The notes: generated from the letters alone by a model not told the origin. DNA of 64,000 nt from Paracoccaceae bacterium (GCA_019454225.1 CP075370.1:2971649-3035648), one strand, 5' to 3'; numbered from the stretch's first letter, positions 43,756-52,974 are shown. Translations and numbers: made by a program.

Positions 43756-44705
43756 CAGTGGCTCCAGTCCAGGATCATCTTCAGGCAGGCGGGTGAGGTG
43801 AACGCGGTCTCGTAGGCGGCGGGCGCATCGCGACAGTCGGCGCGGTGCGTGATCAGCCCGTCCAGCGACAGCGCGCCCGCGCCGATCAGCGCGCGCGTCG
43901 CGGTCAGATCTTCGGGCGTCCATTCGGCGGCGATGCGGATGCGCGCCTCCTTCATGAAGGCGGGGGGGAAGGCGAACGAGATCGGCTGGGTATAGAACCC
44001 CGCCAGCACCACCTCGCCGCCCTTCGCGATGCGCCCGATCAGGCTGTTCAGCAGCCCCTCGGCGCCCGAGGCGTCATAGATGGCGCGATAGTCGCGGCGG
44101 GAATCGGCCTCGGGGTCGAGGACGGGGTAGCCATCGCCGCCCGCGCGGCGGTCGGGGTTCACCTCCCACACCGTGGGCGGCGCGCCCCCTGCGGCCAGCG
44201 TCAGCCGGGCCAAGAGGCGGCCCAGCACGCCGTGGCCGACGATCAGGTCGGGAAGCGCGGTGTCGAACCCGGCCAGGGCATGGCGCGCGGTCGCGGCCAG
44301 CGCCAGCAGCGCACCCTCGGCCCCCATGCCCGCCTCGATCCGCGTCACGCGTGCGGCCGGCGTCACCAGGTGCCGCGCCGCACCACCGAACAGGCCCCGC
44401 ACCGGCAACCCGTCGCGCGGACCAAAGCAGTTGGCGCCCGGAACAAAGACCGTCTCACCCCCGCGAAAGCCGCTGTCGGGCCCGGCATGCACTACGCGCC
44501 CCGCCGCCTCGTAGCCCGGGACAAGCGGATAACCCATGCCCGGAAACGGCGGCATCGTACCGGACCAGAACAGTTTTTCGGTGCCGGTCGAGATGCCGGA
44601 ATGGTCGATCTCGACCACCAGATCGGCAGGGCCCGGTTCGGAGAGCGTCAGCCCCCCGAGCGCGAGCGCCTTGGGGCCGGACAGGATGACGGCCGTGGTT
44701 TCCAT
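43755..44705 (-). CDS. bchC: 3-hydroxyethyl bacteriochlorophyllide a dehydrogenase
   Basis: 316-aa MDR-family dehydrogenase that oxidises the 3-hydroxyethyl group to acetyl late in bacteriochlorophyll synthesis. [20 protein letters not shown] and [15 protein letters not shown] are the BchC hallmarks; the NAD site is around [14 protein letters not shown]. First gene of the bchCXYZ unit and the target of the paired PpsR sites 62-105 bp upstream. Confidence 0.96.
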   Translation of the reverse strand: METTAVILSGPKALALGGLTLSEPGPADLVVEIDHSGISTGTEKLFWSGTMPPFPGMGYPLVPGYEAAGRVVHAGPDSGFRGGETVFVPGANCFGPRDGLPVRGLFGGAARHLVTPAARVTRIEAGMGAEGALLALAATARHALAGFDTALPDLIVGHGVLGRLLARLTLAAGGAPPTVWEVNPDRRAGGDGYPVLDPEADSRRDYRAIYDASGAEGLLNSLIGRIAKGGEVVLAGFYTQPISFAFPPAFMKEARIRIAAEWTPEDLTATRALIGAGALSLDGLITHRADCRDAPAAYETAFTSPACLKMILDWSH

Positions 44706-44766
44706 CGTGTTCTTCCTGCGACGGCGCCCCCTTTCCCCATGGCGGGAGTCGGCCGGGTCGCTTAAG

Positions 44767-44810
44767 TGTCAGTTTAGGCTTACATCACATACTGTCAACT
44801 ATATTAGACA
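44767..44810 (-). promoter_or_regulatory. bchC promoter with two PpsR/CrtJ sites
   Basis: TGTCAGTTTAGGCTTACA (44767-44784) and TGTCAACTATATTAGACA (44793-44810) both fit TGT-N12-ACA and are 8 bp apart. On the minus strand TTGACA (44798-44793) and TAAACT (44776-44771) with a 16-bp spacer form a sigma-70-type promoter, so one site covers the -35 and the other the -10. Same architecture as known Rhodobacter bchC promoters. Confidence 0.92.
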
Positions 44811-44818
44811 TACGGATG

Positions 44819-45919
44819 TCACGACCGCTGCGCGACGACGGTCGATGTGACGAAGGGGCGCGGGCCGGGGTGGCTGCGGATGCCGGTGAACCCGGCCAGC
44901 GCCAGATGCCCCGCGATCGCCTCGGCCGAACGGGTGCGGCCGGTCTGCATTGCCGCGCAATAGAAGGCAAAATACACATCCGTCGCCGGATCGGGCCGGG
45001 CTCCGCCCGACATCGGCTCGGACACGATGACCCGCCCGCCCGGCGGCAGGGCCGCGTGAACCCGCGCCAGCAGCGCCGCGACCGTGGCATCGGAATGGTC
45101 GTAGAGCACGCGCACCAGGCTGATCGCATCGGCCCCGCGCGGCAGGTCATCGTCGCGGAAACTGCCCGGCACACGGGCGATTCCCGGCGGCAGCCGCGCG
45201 GCGTCCAGCACTGCGGGCAGGTCGAACAGCGTCAGCCGCAGCCCCGGGTGCGCCCGCGCCACCGCCCGCAGGAATGCGCCGGTGCCGCCGCCCACGTCCA
45301 TCAGATGCGCCACGCCCCGCAGATCGGCCAGGCGCAGCGTATCCTCGGCCACCAGCGTCTGGCTGTCTTCCATCAGGCGGGAATAGCGCGCGGCAGTCTC
45401 GGGATCGGCGGCCGCCCCGGCGCCAAAGACATAAGGCCAGAATCGCGCCAGTTCGGGCGCCGTCTCGCCGCGCAGGAAGGCCACGGGATCGGCAAGATCG
45501 CGGTAGAGCACCGCATGATGGCGCACCATCGCCGACAGGCCGGGCACCCCGAGGAAGGCCGCGCCCCGATGCGACAGGCGGAACCGTCCGTCGCGCATCC
45601 GCCGCAGCAGGCCGAGCGCGGCCCCCGCCTGCAGCAGCATCTGCATCCGGTCCTCGGTCAGCCCGGCAGGTCCCGCAAGGTCGCTGGGCGACCGGGGCAC
45701 GGTCAGGCGGGGCAGCAGGTCAAGCTCGACCAGCGCCATCAGCGCCTGGCTGCGCACGAAGCCCTGGACCAGATCGAACATCGCCGCGCCCTCGGCCCGG
45801 ACGACGCGCGACAACAGCGGCATGCGCGCCGCCCATGCCTGGAACCGCCGCGAACCCATCAGCCGCGTCACCAGGCCCGGCGACGCGGCAGGCAGGCGCG
45901 TGTCAGGCAGGCTGACCAT
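44819..45919 (-). CDS. crtF: Hydroxyneurosporene O-methyltransferase
   Basis: 366-aa SAM-dependent O-methyltransferase that methylates the 1-hydroxy group of demethylspheroidene-type carotenoids. The dimerisation domain (RAEGAAMFDLVQGFVRSQAL) is followed by the SAM fold with LMDVGGGTGAFLRAVARAHP and LVRVLYDHSDATVAALL containing the catalytic His region. Starts 3 bp after the crtE stop. Its 3' end borders the bchC promoter, so readthrough into bchC forms the crt-bch-puf superoperon. Confidence 0.94.
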   Translation of the reverse strand: MVSLPDTRLPAASPGLVTRLMGSRRFQAWAARMPLLSRVVRAEGAAMFDLVQGFVRSQALMALVELDLLPRLTVPRSPSDLAGPAGLTEDRMQMLLQAGAALGLLRRMRDGRFRLSHRGAAFLGVPGLSAMVRHHAVLYRDLADPVAFLRGETAPELARFWPYVFGAGAAADPETAARYSRLMEDSQTLVAEDTLRLADLRGVAHLMDVGGGTGAFLRAVARAHPGLRLTLFDLPAVLDAARLPPGIARVPGSFRDDDLPRGADAISLVRVLYDHSDATVAALLARVHAALPPGGRVIVSEPMSGGARPDPATDVYFAFYCAAMQTGRTRSAEAIAGHLALAGFTGIRSHPGPRPFVTSTVVAQRS

Positions 45920-45922
45920 CGG

Positions 45923-46816
45923 TCAGCCGCGCGGCACGGCGGGCGCGACCGGCGTCATCCGTTCGGCATACTTGCGCACCATCGCGGCCAGCATCGCCTC
46001 GCCCCGGCAGGACGGGATCGACGCGATGGCACCCGACAGGATGTCGCGCAGATGCCGGATCGCCCCGGGCACGCCCAGTTCCGACACCGCTGACGGGCGG
46101 GCATGCGCGGCATCCTGCCCGGCGGGCTTGCCCAGCGTCTCGGCATCGTAAAGCGCGTCGCGAAGGTCGTCGGCCACCTGGAACGCCTCGCCGATGCGGG
46201 CGCCCAGTTCCTGCCAGGGTTCGGGGTCATGGCCGGCGGCCAGCGCCCCCATCTGGGTCGCCGCAACGAACAGCGCCCCGGTCTTGGCGCGGTGATAGGC
46301 CCGCAGGTCAACCTGCGTCTCGCTTTCCCAGCCCTGCCCGGCGCAGATCCCGCCCGGCATGCCGCTGCGCGCCGCGAGGATCCGCACAAGCCCCAGCGCG
46401 CGGGCGGCATCATGCCCGGCGGCAGCGGCCAGCGTGTCGAAGGCCAGGATGATCAGGCTGTCGCCCGCCAGAACGGCCAGCGGTTCACTGAACGCGCGAT
46501 GCACCGTGGCCTTGCCCCGCCGGGTGTCGGCATCGTCGAAACAGGGCAGGTCGTCATGCACGAGGCTGGCGCAATGGATCAGTTCCAGCGCCGCCGCCGC
46601 CGCATCGGTCAGGCCCGGGCGATCGTCGCCGCAGGCCAGGGCGACCGAAGTCAGGATCGTGGGCCGGATCCGCGCCCCGCCGGGCAGCACCGCATAGGGC
46701 AGCGCCGCCGTCAGGCGGGGCGGCGCGTCGGCCCCGCGGGCCGCGTCAAGCGCCCCAAGAATGGCCGCCTCGATGCGGGCCTCGATCAGCGCGGGTGTGG
46801 CGGGCGGCGCGGTCAT
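45923..46816 (-). CDS. crtE: Geranylgeranyl diphosphate synthase
   Basis: 297-aa trans-prenyltransferase making the C20 precursor of carotenoids and the bacteriochlorophyll tail. First Asp-rich motif DDLPCFDDAD at residues 88-97, second at 215-220 (ADDLRD); chain-length region ELIHCASLVHDD. The start is MTAPPATPALIE at 46816. Divergent from crtD with two PpsR sites in the 91-bp gap. Confidence 0.95.
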   Translation of the reverse strand: MTAPPATPALIEARIEAAILGALDAARGADAPPRLTAALPYAVLPGGARIRPTILTSVALACGDDRPGLTDAAAAALELIHCASLVHDDLPCFDDADTRRGKATVHRAFSEPLAVLAGDSLIILAFDTLAAAAGHDAARALGLVRILAARSGMPGGICAGQGWESETQVDLRAYHRAKTGALFVAATQMGALAAGHDPEPWQELGARIGEAFQVADDLRDALYDAETLGKPAGQDAAHARPSAVSELGVPGAIRHLRDILSGAIASIPSCRGEAMLAAMVRKYAERMTPVAPAVPRG

Positions 46817-46836
46817 GGGGACGGCCTTTCCTGATG

Positions 46837-46878
46837 TGTCAGATATTTTGGACACCAATGTGTAATTCATACTGGACA
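46837..46878. promoter_or_regulatory. Two PpsR/CrtJ sites in the crtE-crtD divergent gap
   Basis: TGTCAGATATTTTGGACA (46837-46854) and TGTAATTCATACTGGACA (46861-46878) match TGT-N12-ACA exactly, with 6 bp between them. Both divergent promoters must overlap them in this 91-bp gap, so one bound assembly could silence both genes. Confidence 0.9.
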
Positions 46879-46907
46879 GACAGGGTCGGCGAGTCAACAC
46901 TCCCGCC

Positions 46908-48497
46908 ATGGACAGGCCCGCAATAGCTGCCGCGACCGGCCGGCGTGTCGTGGTGATCGGCGCCGGAATCGGCGGCCTGTCAGCAGCGCTCCGGCTGTCG
47001 GCGGCCGGTTGCGAGGTGACCGTGGTCGAGGCCGCACCGACCCCGGGCGGCAAGATGCGCACGGTCCCCAGTGCTGCGGGTCCGGTGGATGCCGGGCCGA
47101 CCGTCCTGACGATGCGCGGCGTCTTCGACGCGCTCTGCGCCGATGCGGGCACCGCCCTCGATGACCACTTGCGGTTGATCCCGCTCGACTGCATCGCCCG
47201 GCACTGGTGGCCGGGGACCGGCCCCCTGGACCTGTTCACCGATCCCGCCCGCAGCGCCGAGGCCATCGGCGCCTTCGCCGGGCCGCAGGCCGTGGCGGAT
47301 TTCCGGCGGTTCGACGCCCGCACCCGGCTGGCCTATGCCGCCTTCGACGGGCCGGTGATGCAGTCGGCCCGGCTGTCGCCCGCCGCGCTGGCCCGCGCCG
47401 CGCTGGTGGCGCCCGCGCTCTGGCCGATGCTGGCGCCGGGCATGACGCTGGCGCGCTGGCTGGCGCTGCAGTTCCGCGACCCGCGCCTGCGCCAGCTGTT
47501 CGGGCGCTATGCCACCTATGTCGGCGGCTGCCCCGATGCCTCGCCCGCCGTGCTGTCGCTGATCTGGCAGGCCGAGGCGGCAGGGGTCTGGGCGGTCGAG
47601 GGCGGGATGCACCGGCTTGCACAGGTGCTGGCGGACCTGGCCCGCGACCGGGGCGCGCAGTTCCGCCACGGCGCGCGGGCGGTGCGGATCGCCGAGCACT
47701 GGGGGCATGTGTCGGGCGTGCACCTGGCCTGCGGCACGCAGCTTCCTGCGGATCATGTGGTGTTCAACGGCGATCCCGCCGCGCTGGCTGCGGGGCTGCT
47801 GGGCCCGGCGGCACAGGCCGCCCTGCCCCGCGGCGCCACGCAGCCCCGCAGCCTGTCGGCCCGGGTCTGGAGCTTTGCCGCCATCCCGCGCGGCCCCGAC
47901 CTTGCCTATCACAACGTGTTCTTCACCCCCGACCCGCAGGCCGAATTCGCGCCGCTGCGGCGCGGCCAGGCGCCCGAGGCCGCATCCTTCTATGTCTGTG
48001 CCCAGGACCGCGCCGCCGCGCCGCCGCCGCCGGGCCGCGCCGAGCGGTTCGAGATCATCCTGAACGCGCCGGCGGGCACCGCCGCCACACCGGAAGAGGA
48101 CCGCCGATGCCACGCGATGATGCGCGACACCCTGGCCAGCCACGGGCTGACCTTCGACCCCGAACCGCAACTGGCGACGATGGCCGCACCGGCAGATTTC
48201 GCGCGGATGTTCCCGGGCAGCGGGGGGGCGATCTACGGCCTGTCGCCGCACGGGCTGACGGCCAGCTTCCGGCGCCCGGCGGTGGCGACCCGGCTGGCCG
48301 GACTGTGGCTCTGCGGCGGGGGGGTGCATCCGGGGGCGGGCGTGCCGATGGCGGCGCGGTCGGGATGGAACGCGGCGCAGGGCGTGCTGATGGCCCCTGC
48401 TTCTCCGTCCCGGTCGGGCCGGACGGCTATGCCTGGTGGTATGTCGACGGGGTCTCCGACTGCGGCACCCGCGCCGTCTCGGTCATCGCCTTCATAG
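46908..48497 (+). CDS. crtD: Methoxyneurosporene/hydroxyneurosporene desaturase
   Basis: 529-aa FAD-dependent carotenoid 3,4-desaturase. The dinucleotide site VVIGAGIGGLSAALRLSAAG lies near residue 14, GGKMRTV follows, and the C-terminal FAD motif reads GLWLCGGGVHPGAGVPMAAR. The conserved protein ends near residue 490; the last 40 or so residues (Ser/Pro-rich) overlap crtC in another frame and have no counterpart I recall. Possible small frameshift near 48390, or a genuinely long overlap. Confidence 0.92.
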   Translation: MDRPAIAAATGRRVVVIGAGIGGLSAALRLSAAGCEVTVVEAAPTPGGKMRTVPSAAGPVDAGPTVLTMRGVFDALCADAGTALDDHLRLIPLDCIARHWWPGTGPLDLFTDPARSAEAIGAFAGPQAVADFRRFDARTRLAYAAFDGPVMQSARLSPAALARAALVAPALWPMLAPGMTLARWLALQFRDPRLRQLFGRYATYVGGCPDASPAVLSLIWQAEAAGVWAVEGGMHRLAQVLADLARDRGAQFRHGARAVRIAEHWGHVSGVHLACGTQLPADHVVFNGDPAALAAGLLGPAAQAALPRGATQPRSLSARVWSFAAIPRGPDLAYHNVFFTPDPQAEFAPLRRGQAPEAASFYVCAQDRAAAPPPPGRAERFEIILNAPAGTAATPEEDRRCHAMMRDTLASHGLTFDPEPQLATMAAPADFARMFPGSGGAIYGLSPHGLTASFRRPAVATRLAGLWLCGGGVHPGAGVPMAARSGWNAAQGVLMAPASPSRSGRTAMPGGMSTGSPTAAPAPSRSSPS

Positions 48498-49330
48498 GCT
48501 CGGTGTTCTCGCCCTGGTACCGCTGGTCCGGGCGGCGCGACCCCGAGAACCATGTCTGCATCAACGTCGCCACCTATGGCCCGGGCGGCCGCTTCACCAT
48601 GACCGACCGGGGCCGCGCCGCCCTGCGCCGCAGCGACCACAGCTTCACCGTCGGCCCCTCGTCGCTGGCCTGGCAGGACGGCAGGCTGGTCATCGAGATC
48701 GACGAATGGGGCGCCCCGCCGATGGTGACGCCGGTGTGCGGGCGCATCGTGCTGACCCCCGCCGCCCTGACCACGGCCAGCGTCGACCTTACCCCCGACG
48801 GCGCGCACCGCTGGCGCCCCTTCGCCCCGGTGGCCCGAATCGATGTCGCCCTGTCGCAGGGCCACCGCTGGCAGGGGCACGGCTATTTCGATGCCAACTT
48901 CGGCAGCCGCGCGCTCGAGGCGGATTTCGACACCTGGACCTGGGGGCGCTACCCGCTGGCCTCCGGCGCCGCCTGCTTCTATGACGCGCGGCGCCGCGAC
49001 GGGTCGCGCCTGGCGCTGGGCCTGCACATCGCCCCCGACGGTACCGCGACCGAGATCGCCGATGCCCCGCCCGACACGGCGATGGCGCGCACGCTCTGGG
49101 GCATCGCGCGCCGCACCCGGGCCGATCCCGGCACCCGGCCCCGGCAGGTCATGGCGATGCTCGAGGCGCCGTTCTATTCCCGTGCGCTGGTGCGGACCGT
49201 CCTGAACGGCGAACCCACCACCGGCGTGCACGAGGCGCTTGACCTGCGCCGGTTCCGTGGTCCCTGGCTGATGCCGATGCTCGCGGTCCGCGTGCCGCGC
49301 CGCGCCGGCTGGACCTTTCCGCCCGGCTGA
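48365..49330 (+). CDS. crtC: Hydroxyneurosporene synthase (carotenoid 1,2-hydratase)
   Basis: 321-aa hydratase adding water to the end of neurosporene/lycopene. Diagnostic sequence SVPVGPDGYAWWYVDGVSDC, VIAFIGSVFSPWYRW, and RWQGHGYFDANFGSRALEAD. The start is taken at ATG 48365, which begins shortly before the first conserved residues; it overlaps crtD by 133 bp out of frame. Convergent with tspO, 7 bp between stops. Confidence 0.92.
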   Translation: MERGAGRADGPCFSVPVGPDGYAWWYVDGVSDCGTRAVSVIAFIGSVFSPWYRWSGRRDPENHVCINVATYGPGGRFTMTDRGRAALRRSDHSFTVGPSSLAWQDGRLVIEIDEWGAPPMVTPVCGRIVLTPAALTTASVDLTPDGAHRWRPFAPVARIDVALSQGHRWQGHGYFDANFGSRALEADFDTWTWGRYPLASGAACFYDARRRDGSRLALGLHIAPDGTATEIADAPPDTAMARTLWGIARRTRADPGTRPRQVMAMLEAPFYSRALVRTVLNGEPTTGVHEALDLRRFRGPWLMPMLAVRVPRRAGWTFPPG

Positions 49331-49337
49331 TGCGCGC

Positions 49338-49802
49338 TCAGCGCGCAGCCGTGCCGGGGTTCATCCGCCACACCGCCAGGTTCAGCGCGCCCGCCACGGT
49401 CACCCAGACCAGGTAGGGCGCGAACAGCAGGCCCGCCACCGGATCCAGCAGCCAGAAGCTGACCGTCGTCAGCGCCACGAACAGCCACAGGCCCCCCATC
49501 ACCACCATCGCCGCCCCCATCCGGTGCAGGCCGAAGAACACCGGCGTCCACAGCGTGTTGAACGCGATCTGCGCGGCCCAGAAGGCCAGCGCCTGCCCCG
49601 ACCCCGGCAGCACCGCGATCCGCGCCGCCGCCACCGCCATGCTGATGTAGAGGATCGTCCAGACCACCGGAAACACCCAGCCCGGCGGCGTCCAGACCGG
49701 CTTGCGCAACCTGTCGTACCAGGCGCCGGGTTCGAACATCGCCCCCGTGGCGGCCGCCGCGCCGCAGGCGGCAAGGAAGGTCAGGAACAGGCCCCAGTCC
49801 AT
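49338..49802 (-). CDS. tspO: TspO/CrtK tryptophan-rich sensory protein
   Basis: 154-aa five-helix outer-membrane or envelope porphyrin/cholesterol-binding-type protein. Family signatures RLRKPVWTPPGWVFPVVWTI and LGLHR-like NTLWTPVFFGLHRMGAAMVV, ending ALNLAVWRMNPG. In R. sphaeroides TspO dampens photosynthesis gene expression under oxygen. Here it lies at the end of the bchP-idi unit rather than beside crtB-crtI, its usual neighbours. Confidence 0.93.
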   Translation of the reverse strand: MDWGLFLTFLAACGAAAATGAMFEPGAWYDRLRKPVWTPPGWVFPVVWTILYISMAVAAARIAVLPGSGQALAFWAAQIAFNTLWTPVFFGLHRMGAAMVVMGGLWLFVALTTVSFWLLDPVAGLLFAPYLVWVTVAGALNLAVWRMNPGTAAR

Positions 49803-49871
49803 GATGGCGTCCTCCGGTCAGGCAGGGTGAACCTGGCACCCCGCAACCGAAGGGCAACAGATGGCAGCATC

Positions 49872-50429
49872 TCAGGTCGCGCGGCCCACCGCTGGCGACA
49901 GCGCGCCAAAGATCCGGTCCATGTGCTCGGTCAGGTAGATGCGCAGCCAGGGCGTGAACCGCGCGGGGTGGCGTTGCACCTCGGCGGCCAGGTCGTAGAG
50001 GTCGATCCAGTCCACCGCCGCGACCTCGGCCGGGTTCGGCGCCACCGCCAGGCCCTCGGGCGCCTCGGCGGTGAACACCTCCACCACCTCGTGCTCGGTC
50101 AGCCCGCCACCCACTTCGGCGCGGTATTCCACCTGACCGGCCGGGGCGACCGACAGACCCCGGATGCCCAGTTCCTCGCGCAGGCGGCGGCGGGCGCAGG
50201 CACCCGCCTCCTCGCCCCAGTGGGGATGGGTGCAGCAGGTGTTCGCCCAGAGACCCGGCGTATGGTATTTCGACAGCGCGCGCTGCTGGATCAGCACGCG
50301 CGACCCACGCATCACGAAGACCGACACCGCCGGATGGCGCAGCCCGCGCGCGTGAACCTCCAGCTTGTCCATCGGCACCAGCCGCCCGTCCAGCCAGGCC
50401 GCGATCATGCCGGGAAAGGGGGCGTTCAT
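49872..50429 (-). CDS. idi: Isopentenyl-diphosphate delta-isomerase (type I)
   Basis: 185-aa Nudix-fold isomerase interconverting IPP and DMAPP. Active-site Cys in LWANTCCTHPHWGEE, Nudix helix ARRRLREELGI, and the catalytic Glu region TEHEVVEVFTAEAP. The ATG overlaps the bchP stop by 4 bp (ATGA), so it is translated with the reductase that uses geranylgeranyl groups. Confidence 0.95.
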   Translation of the reverse strand: MNAPFPGMIAAWLDGRLVPMDKLEVHARGLRHPAVSVFVMRGSRVLIQQRALSKYHTPGLWANTCCTHPHWGEEAGACARRRLREELGIRGLSVAPAGQVEYRAEVGGGLTEHEVVEVFTAEAPEGLAVAPNPAEVAAVDWIDLYDLAAEVQRHPARFTPWLRIYLTEHMDRIFGALSPAVGRAT

Positions 50430-51619
50430 GTCCAGACCGGCGACACGAGGCGCGTCAGATGCGCAAGGTTCTTCAGCCCGATCTTGATATGCGCCAGCGG
50501 ACGCGCCGCGACCAGCTTCTTGTTCATGTAGGCCTCGAACGTCAGGCGCTGCACGTCGACGTCGTGGCAAAGGCTCACGAACCGTTCCCGGCGCTCGTCC
50601 GACCTGTAATAGGCATCCTGCATCGACCGCAAGACCTTGAAGACGGTCTTGTGCTCCTTCATGAACAGCTTGCGTGCCAGCGCCAGGTCGCGGGCCCGCC
50701 CCGACCGCAGGACGGCCAGCGCCGCGGTGGCCGCCACCCGGCCGCCCACCATGGCATAATAGATCCCCTCGCCCGAGGATGGCGCCACCACCCCCGCCGC
50801 ATCGCCCGCCAGCACCACGTCGCGGCCGTTGTCCCAGCGGTCCAGCGGCCGCAGCGGGATCGGCGCGCCCTCCTTGCGGATCGTCTCGCATCCCGTCAGG
50901 CCCGACATCGCGCGCAGCGCCGCCGTCGCCTCCTTCAGGTCGACACCATCCTTCTCGGTGCCCATGCCGACGCTGGCATGGTCCCCGTGCGGGAATACCC
51001 AGCCATAGAAATCGGGGCTGATCCGGCCGTCATAGATCACGTCGCAGCGGCGCGGGTCATAGTCGGCATTCGCCGCGCGCCCCGCCACGGGCGCCGCGAT
51101 GATCTCGTGATACGCGATCACATAGGGGATGTCGCGGCCGCCCGGCACCTCGGCCCGCGCCACGGCCGACCGCGCCCCGTCGGCGCCGATCACCACGCGC
51201 GCGGCGGTGCGCCGCTCGGCGCCCGTTGCCTTGTCGCGCCAGACCACATGCGTGCCCTCGGCATCGCGCTCGACCCGCAGGAAGGTGCCGGTCAGACGCA
51301 CCGCCCCGGCCTGTCCGGCCCGGTCGCGCAGGAACTCGTCGAAATGCTCGCGGTCGACCATGCCGACGAACCCGTTCTCGATCGGGATGTCGACGGCCCG
51401 CCCGGTGGGCGAGATCATGCGCGCCGTGGTGATCCGGGCGACGATCTGGCTGTCTGGGATGGCGAAATCCGCGATCAGGCGCGGCGGAATGGCACCGCCG
51501 CAGGGTTTGATGCGCCCGGCGCGGTCCAGGAGCGCCACCGACGCCCCGGCCCGCGCCGCATCCTCGGCCGCCGTCGCCCCCGACGGGCCGCCGCCCACAA
51601 CGAAGATGTCATATGTCAT
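50426..51619 (-). CDS. bchP: Geranylgeranyl (bacterio)chlorophyll reductase
   Basis: 397-aa flavoprotein that saturates the geranylgeranyl tail to phytyl. FAD-binding VVGGGPSGATAAEDAARAG at the N-terminus, then IKPCGGAIPPRLIADFAIPD and VVLAGDAAGVVAPSSGEGIY, all characteristic of BchP/ChlP. The start is MTYDIFVV at 51619, 4 bp after the bch2 stop. Confidence 0.96.
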   Translation of the reverse strand: MTYDIFVVGGGPSGATAAEDAARAGASVALLDRAGRIKPCGGAIPPRLIADFAIPDSQIVARITTARMISPTGRAVDIPIENGFVGMVDREHFDEFLRDRAGQAGAVRLTGTFLRVERDAEGTHVVWRDKATGAERRTAARVVIGADGARSAVARAEVPGGRDIPYVIAYHEIIAAPVAGRAANADYDPRRCDVIYDGRISPDFYGWVFPHGDHASVGMGTEKDGVDLKEATAALRAMSGLTGCETIRKEGAPIPLRPLDRWDNGRDVVLAGDAAGVVAPSSGEGIYYAMVGGRVAATAALAVLRSGRARDLALARKLFMKEHKTVFKVLRSMQDAYYRSDERRERFVSLCHDVDVQRLTFEAYMNKKLVAARPLAHIKIGLKNLAHLTRLVSPVWT

Positions 51620-51623
51620 GGCG

Positions 51624-52910
51624 TCACTCCCCCGGCACCATCGCCGCATGCGGGGCGCGGCCCCCGGCGGGCACCAGCACCCGCACAGCCATCAGCGCCG
51701 CGACCAGGAACAACCCCGCCTCGGCCAGAAACACCGCCCCGAAGGCGGCCGCATCGGGCAGCAGGTGGCGCAGCAGGTCCACCGCTGCGGCCCCCGTCAG
51801 CCCGCCGATCCCCGCCGCGATCGCCTGCGACGCACCCCAAAGGCCCATCCGCGTGCCCTCGCGCGCGCCGCGACCCTCGCCCGCAAGCGCCATCATCGAC
51901 CCGATGGCGGCCACCGCGAACATCCCGTTGAACAGGCCCAGCATCACCACGGCGGGCACGATCAGCGCGCCGCCGCCCCCGCCCAGCCCGGCAATCACCA
52001 CCAGCGCCGCCGCCGAACCCAGGCACCCCGCCACCACCCAGACCCGCAGCGACCCGATGCCCAGCCCCGTCGCCGCGATGCCCACGGCCAGCATGCCCAG
52101 GAACACGCCGCCGTTCTGCGCGCCCGACAGTTGTGTGGTCTCGCCCGGGGTCAGCCCGAACACGAGGCCCGCATAGGGTTCCAGGATCAGCTCCTGCATG
52201 AAATAGGCGGTCATCGACAGGAACACGAAGATCGTGAAGGCCCGCGCGCGCGGCTCGGCCCAGACCTCGGCCAGACCCTGGCGGAACGGCATCGGGCGGC
52301 CCTCGGACGGGGCGGCGGACACCCGCGCCTCGATCCCCGCGACGGCCAGCGCGGTCAGCGCCACCGCGCCCGCGCAGACCACCGCCACCACCTCGACCAG
52401 GCGCAGTGGCGTGTAGGGGTCCAGGAACCGGCCCGCCACCGTGGCCGTCACCGCGATGCCGAAGATCATCATCAGCCAGGTGATCGTGGCCGCAGCCGCA
52501 CGGCGGCGCGGATGGGTCGCCGTCGCCAGCAGCGCCAGCAGCGAGGTGCCCGATGCCCCGACCCCTGCGCCGATCAGCGCATAGGCCAGCACCGACAGCG
52601 CAAGGCCGGGCCAGAAGGCGCCCGCCATCACCATCACGCCACAGGCCGCCGCCAGCCCTCCGGCCGCCAGCATCGCCATGCCGCCGACAATCCACCGCGT
52701 CCGCCGCCCCGAGGTATCGCTGCGATAGCCCCAGACCGGCCGCGACAGCTGCACGCCATAGTGCAGCCCCACCAGCAGCCCCGGCAGCACCGCCGGCAGC
52801 GCCAGTTCCACCACCATCAGCCGGTTGAGGGTGGAGGTCATCAGCACCACCACCGCCCCCAGGCTCATCTGCACCAGCCCCAGCCGGGCAATGGACAGCC
52901 AGCTCAGCAT
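51624..52910 (-). CDS. BCH2/PucC-family major facilitator (ORF428)
   Basis: 428-aa inner-membrane protein with about twelve helices, the same length as R. capsulatus ORF428 at this position. N-terminal WLSIARLGLVQMSLGAVVVL and RPVWGYRSDTSGRRTRWIVG are typical of the BCH2/PucC/LhaA group, thought to help antenna assembly or pigment delivery. The start is MLSWLSIARLG at 52910. Part of the bchG-bch2-bchP-idi run. Confidence 0.92.
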   Translation of the reverse strand: MLSWLSIARLGLVQMSLGAVVVLMTSTLNRLMVVELALPAVLPGLLVGLHYGVQLSRPVWGYRSDTSGRRTRWIVGGMAMLAAGGLAAACGVMVMAGAFWPGLALSVLAYALIGAGVGASGTSLLALLATATHPRRRAAAATITWLMMIFGIAVTATVAGRFLDPYTPLRLVEVVAVVCAGAVALTALAVAGIEARVSAAPSEGRPMPFRQGLAEVWAEPRARAFTIFVFLSMTAYFMQELILEPYAGLVFGLTPGETTQLSGAQNGGVFLGMLAVGIAATGLGIGSLRVWVVAGCLGSAAALVVIAGLGGGGGALIVPAVVMLGLFNGMFAVAAIGSMMALAGEGRGAREGTRMGLWGASQAIAAGIGGLTGAAAVDLLRHLLPDAAAFGAVFLAEAGLFLVAALMAVRVLVPAGGRAPHAAMVPGE

Positions 52911-52974
52911 GGCACCCCCCCGCGGCGGGCGGGGCACCCCGGGCGCAAGACCGGCAAGGGCGGGCAACCGGCCC

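Noticed and set aside
41182-43815. 877-codon plus-strand frame opposite bchX-bchY
   Set aside because: Shadow of two conserved reductase genes.
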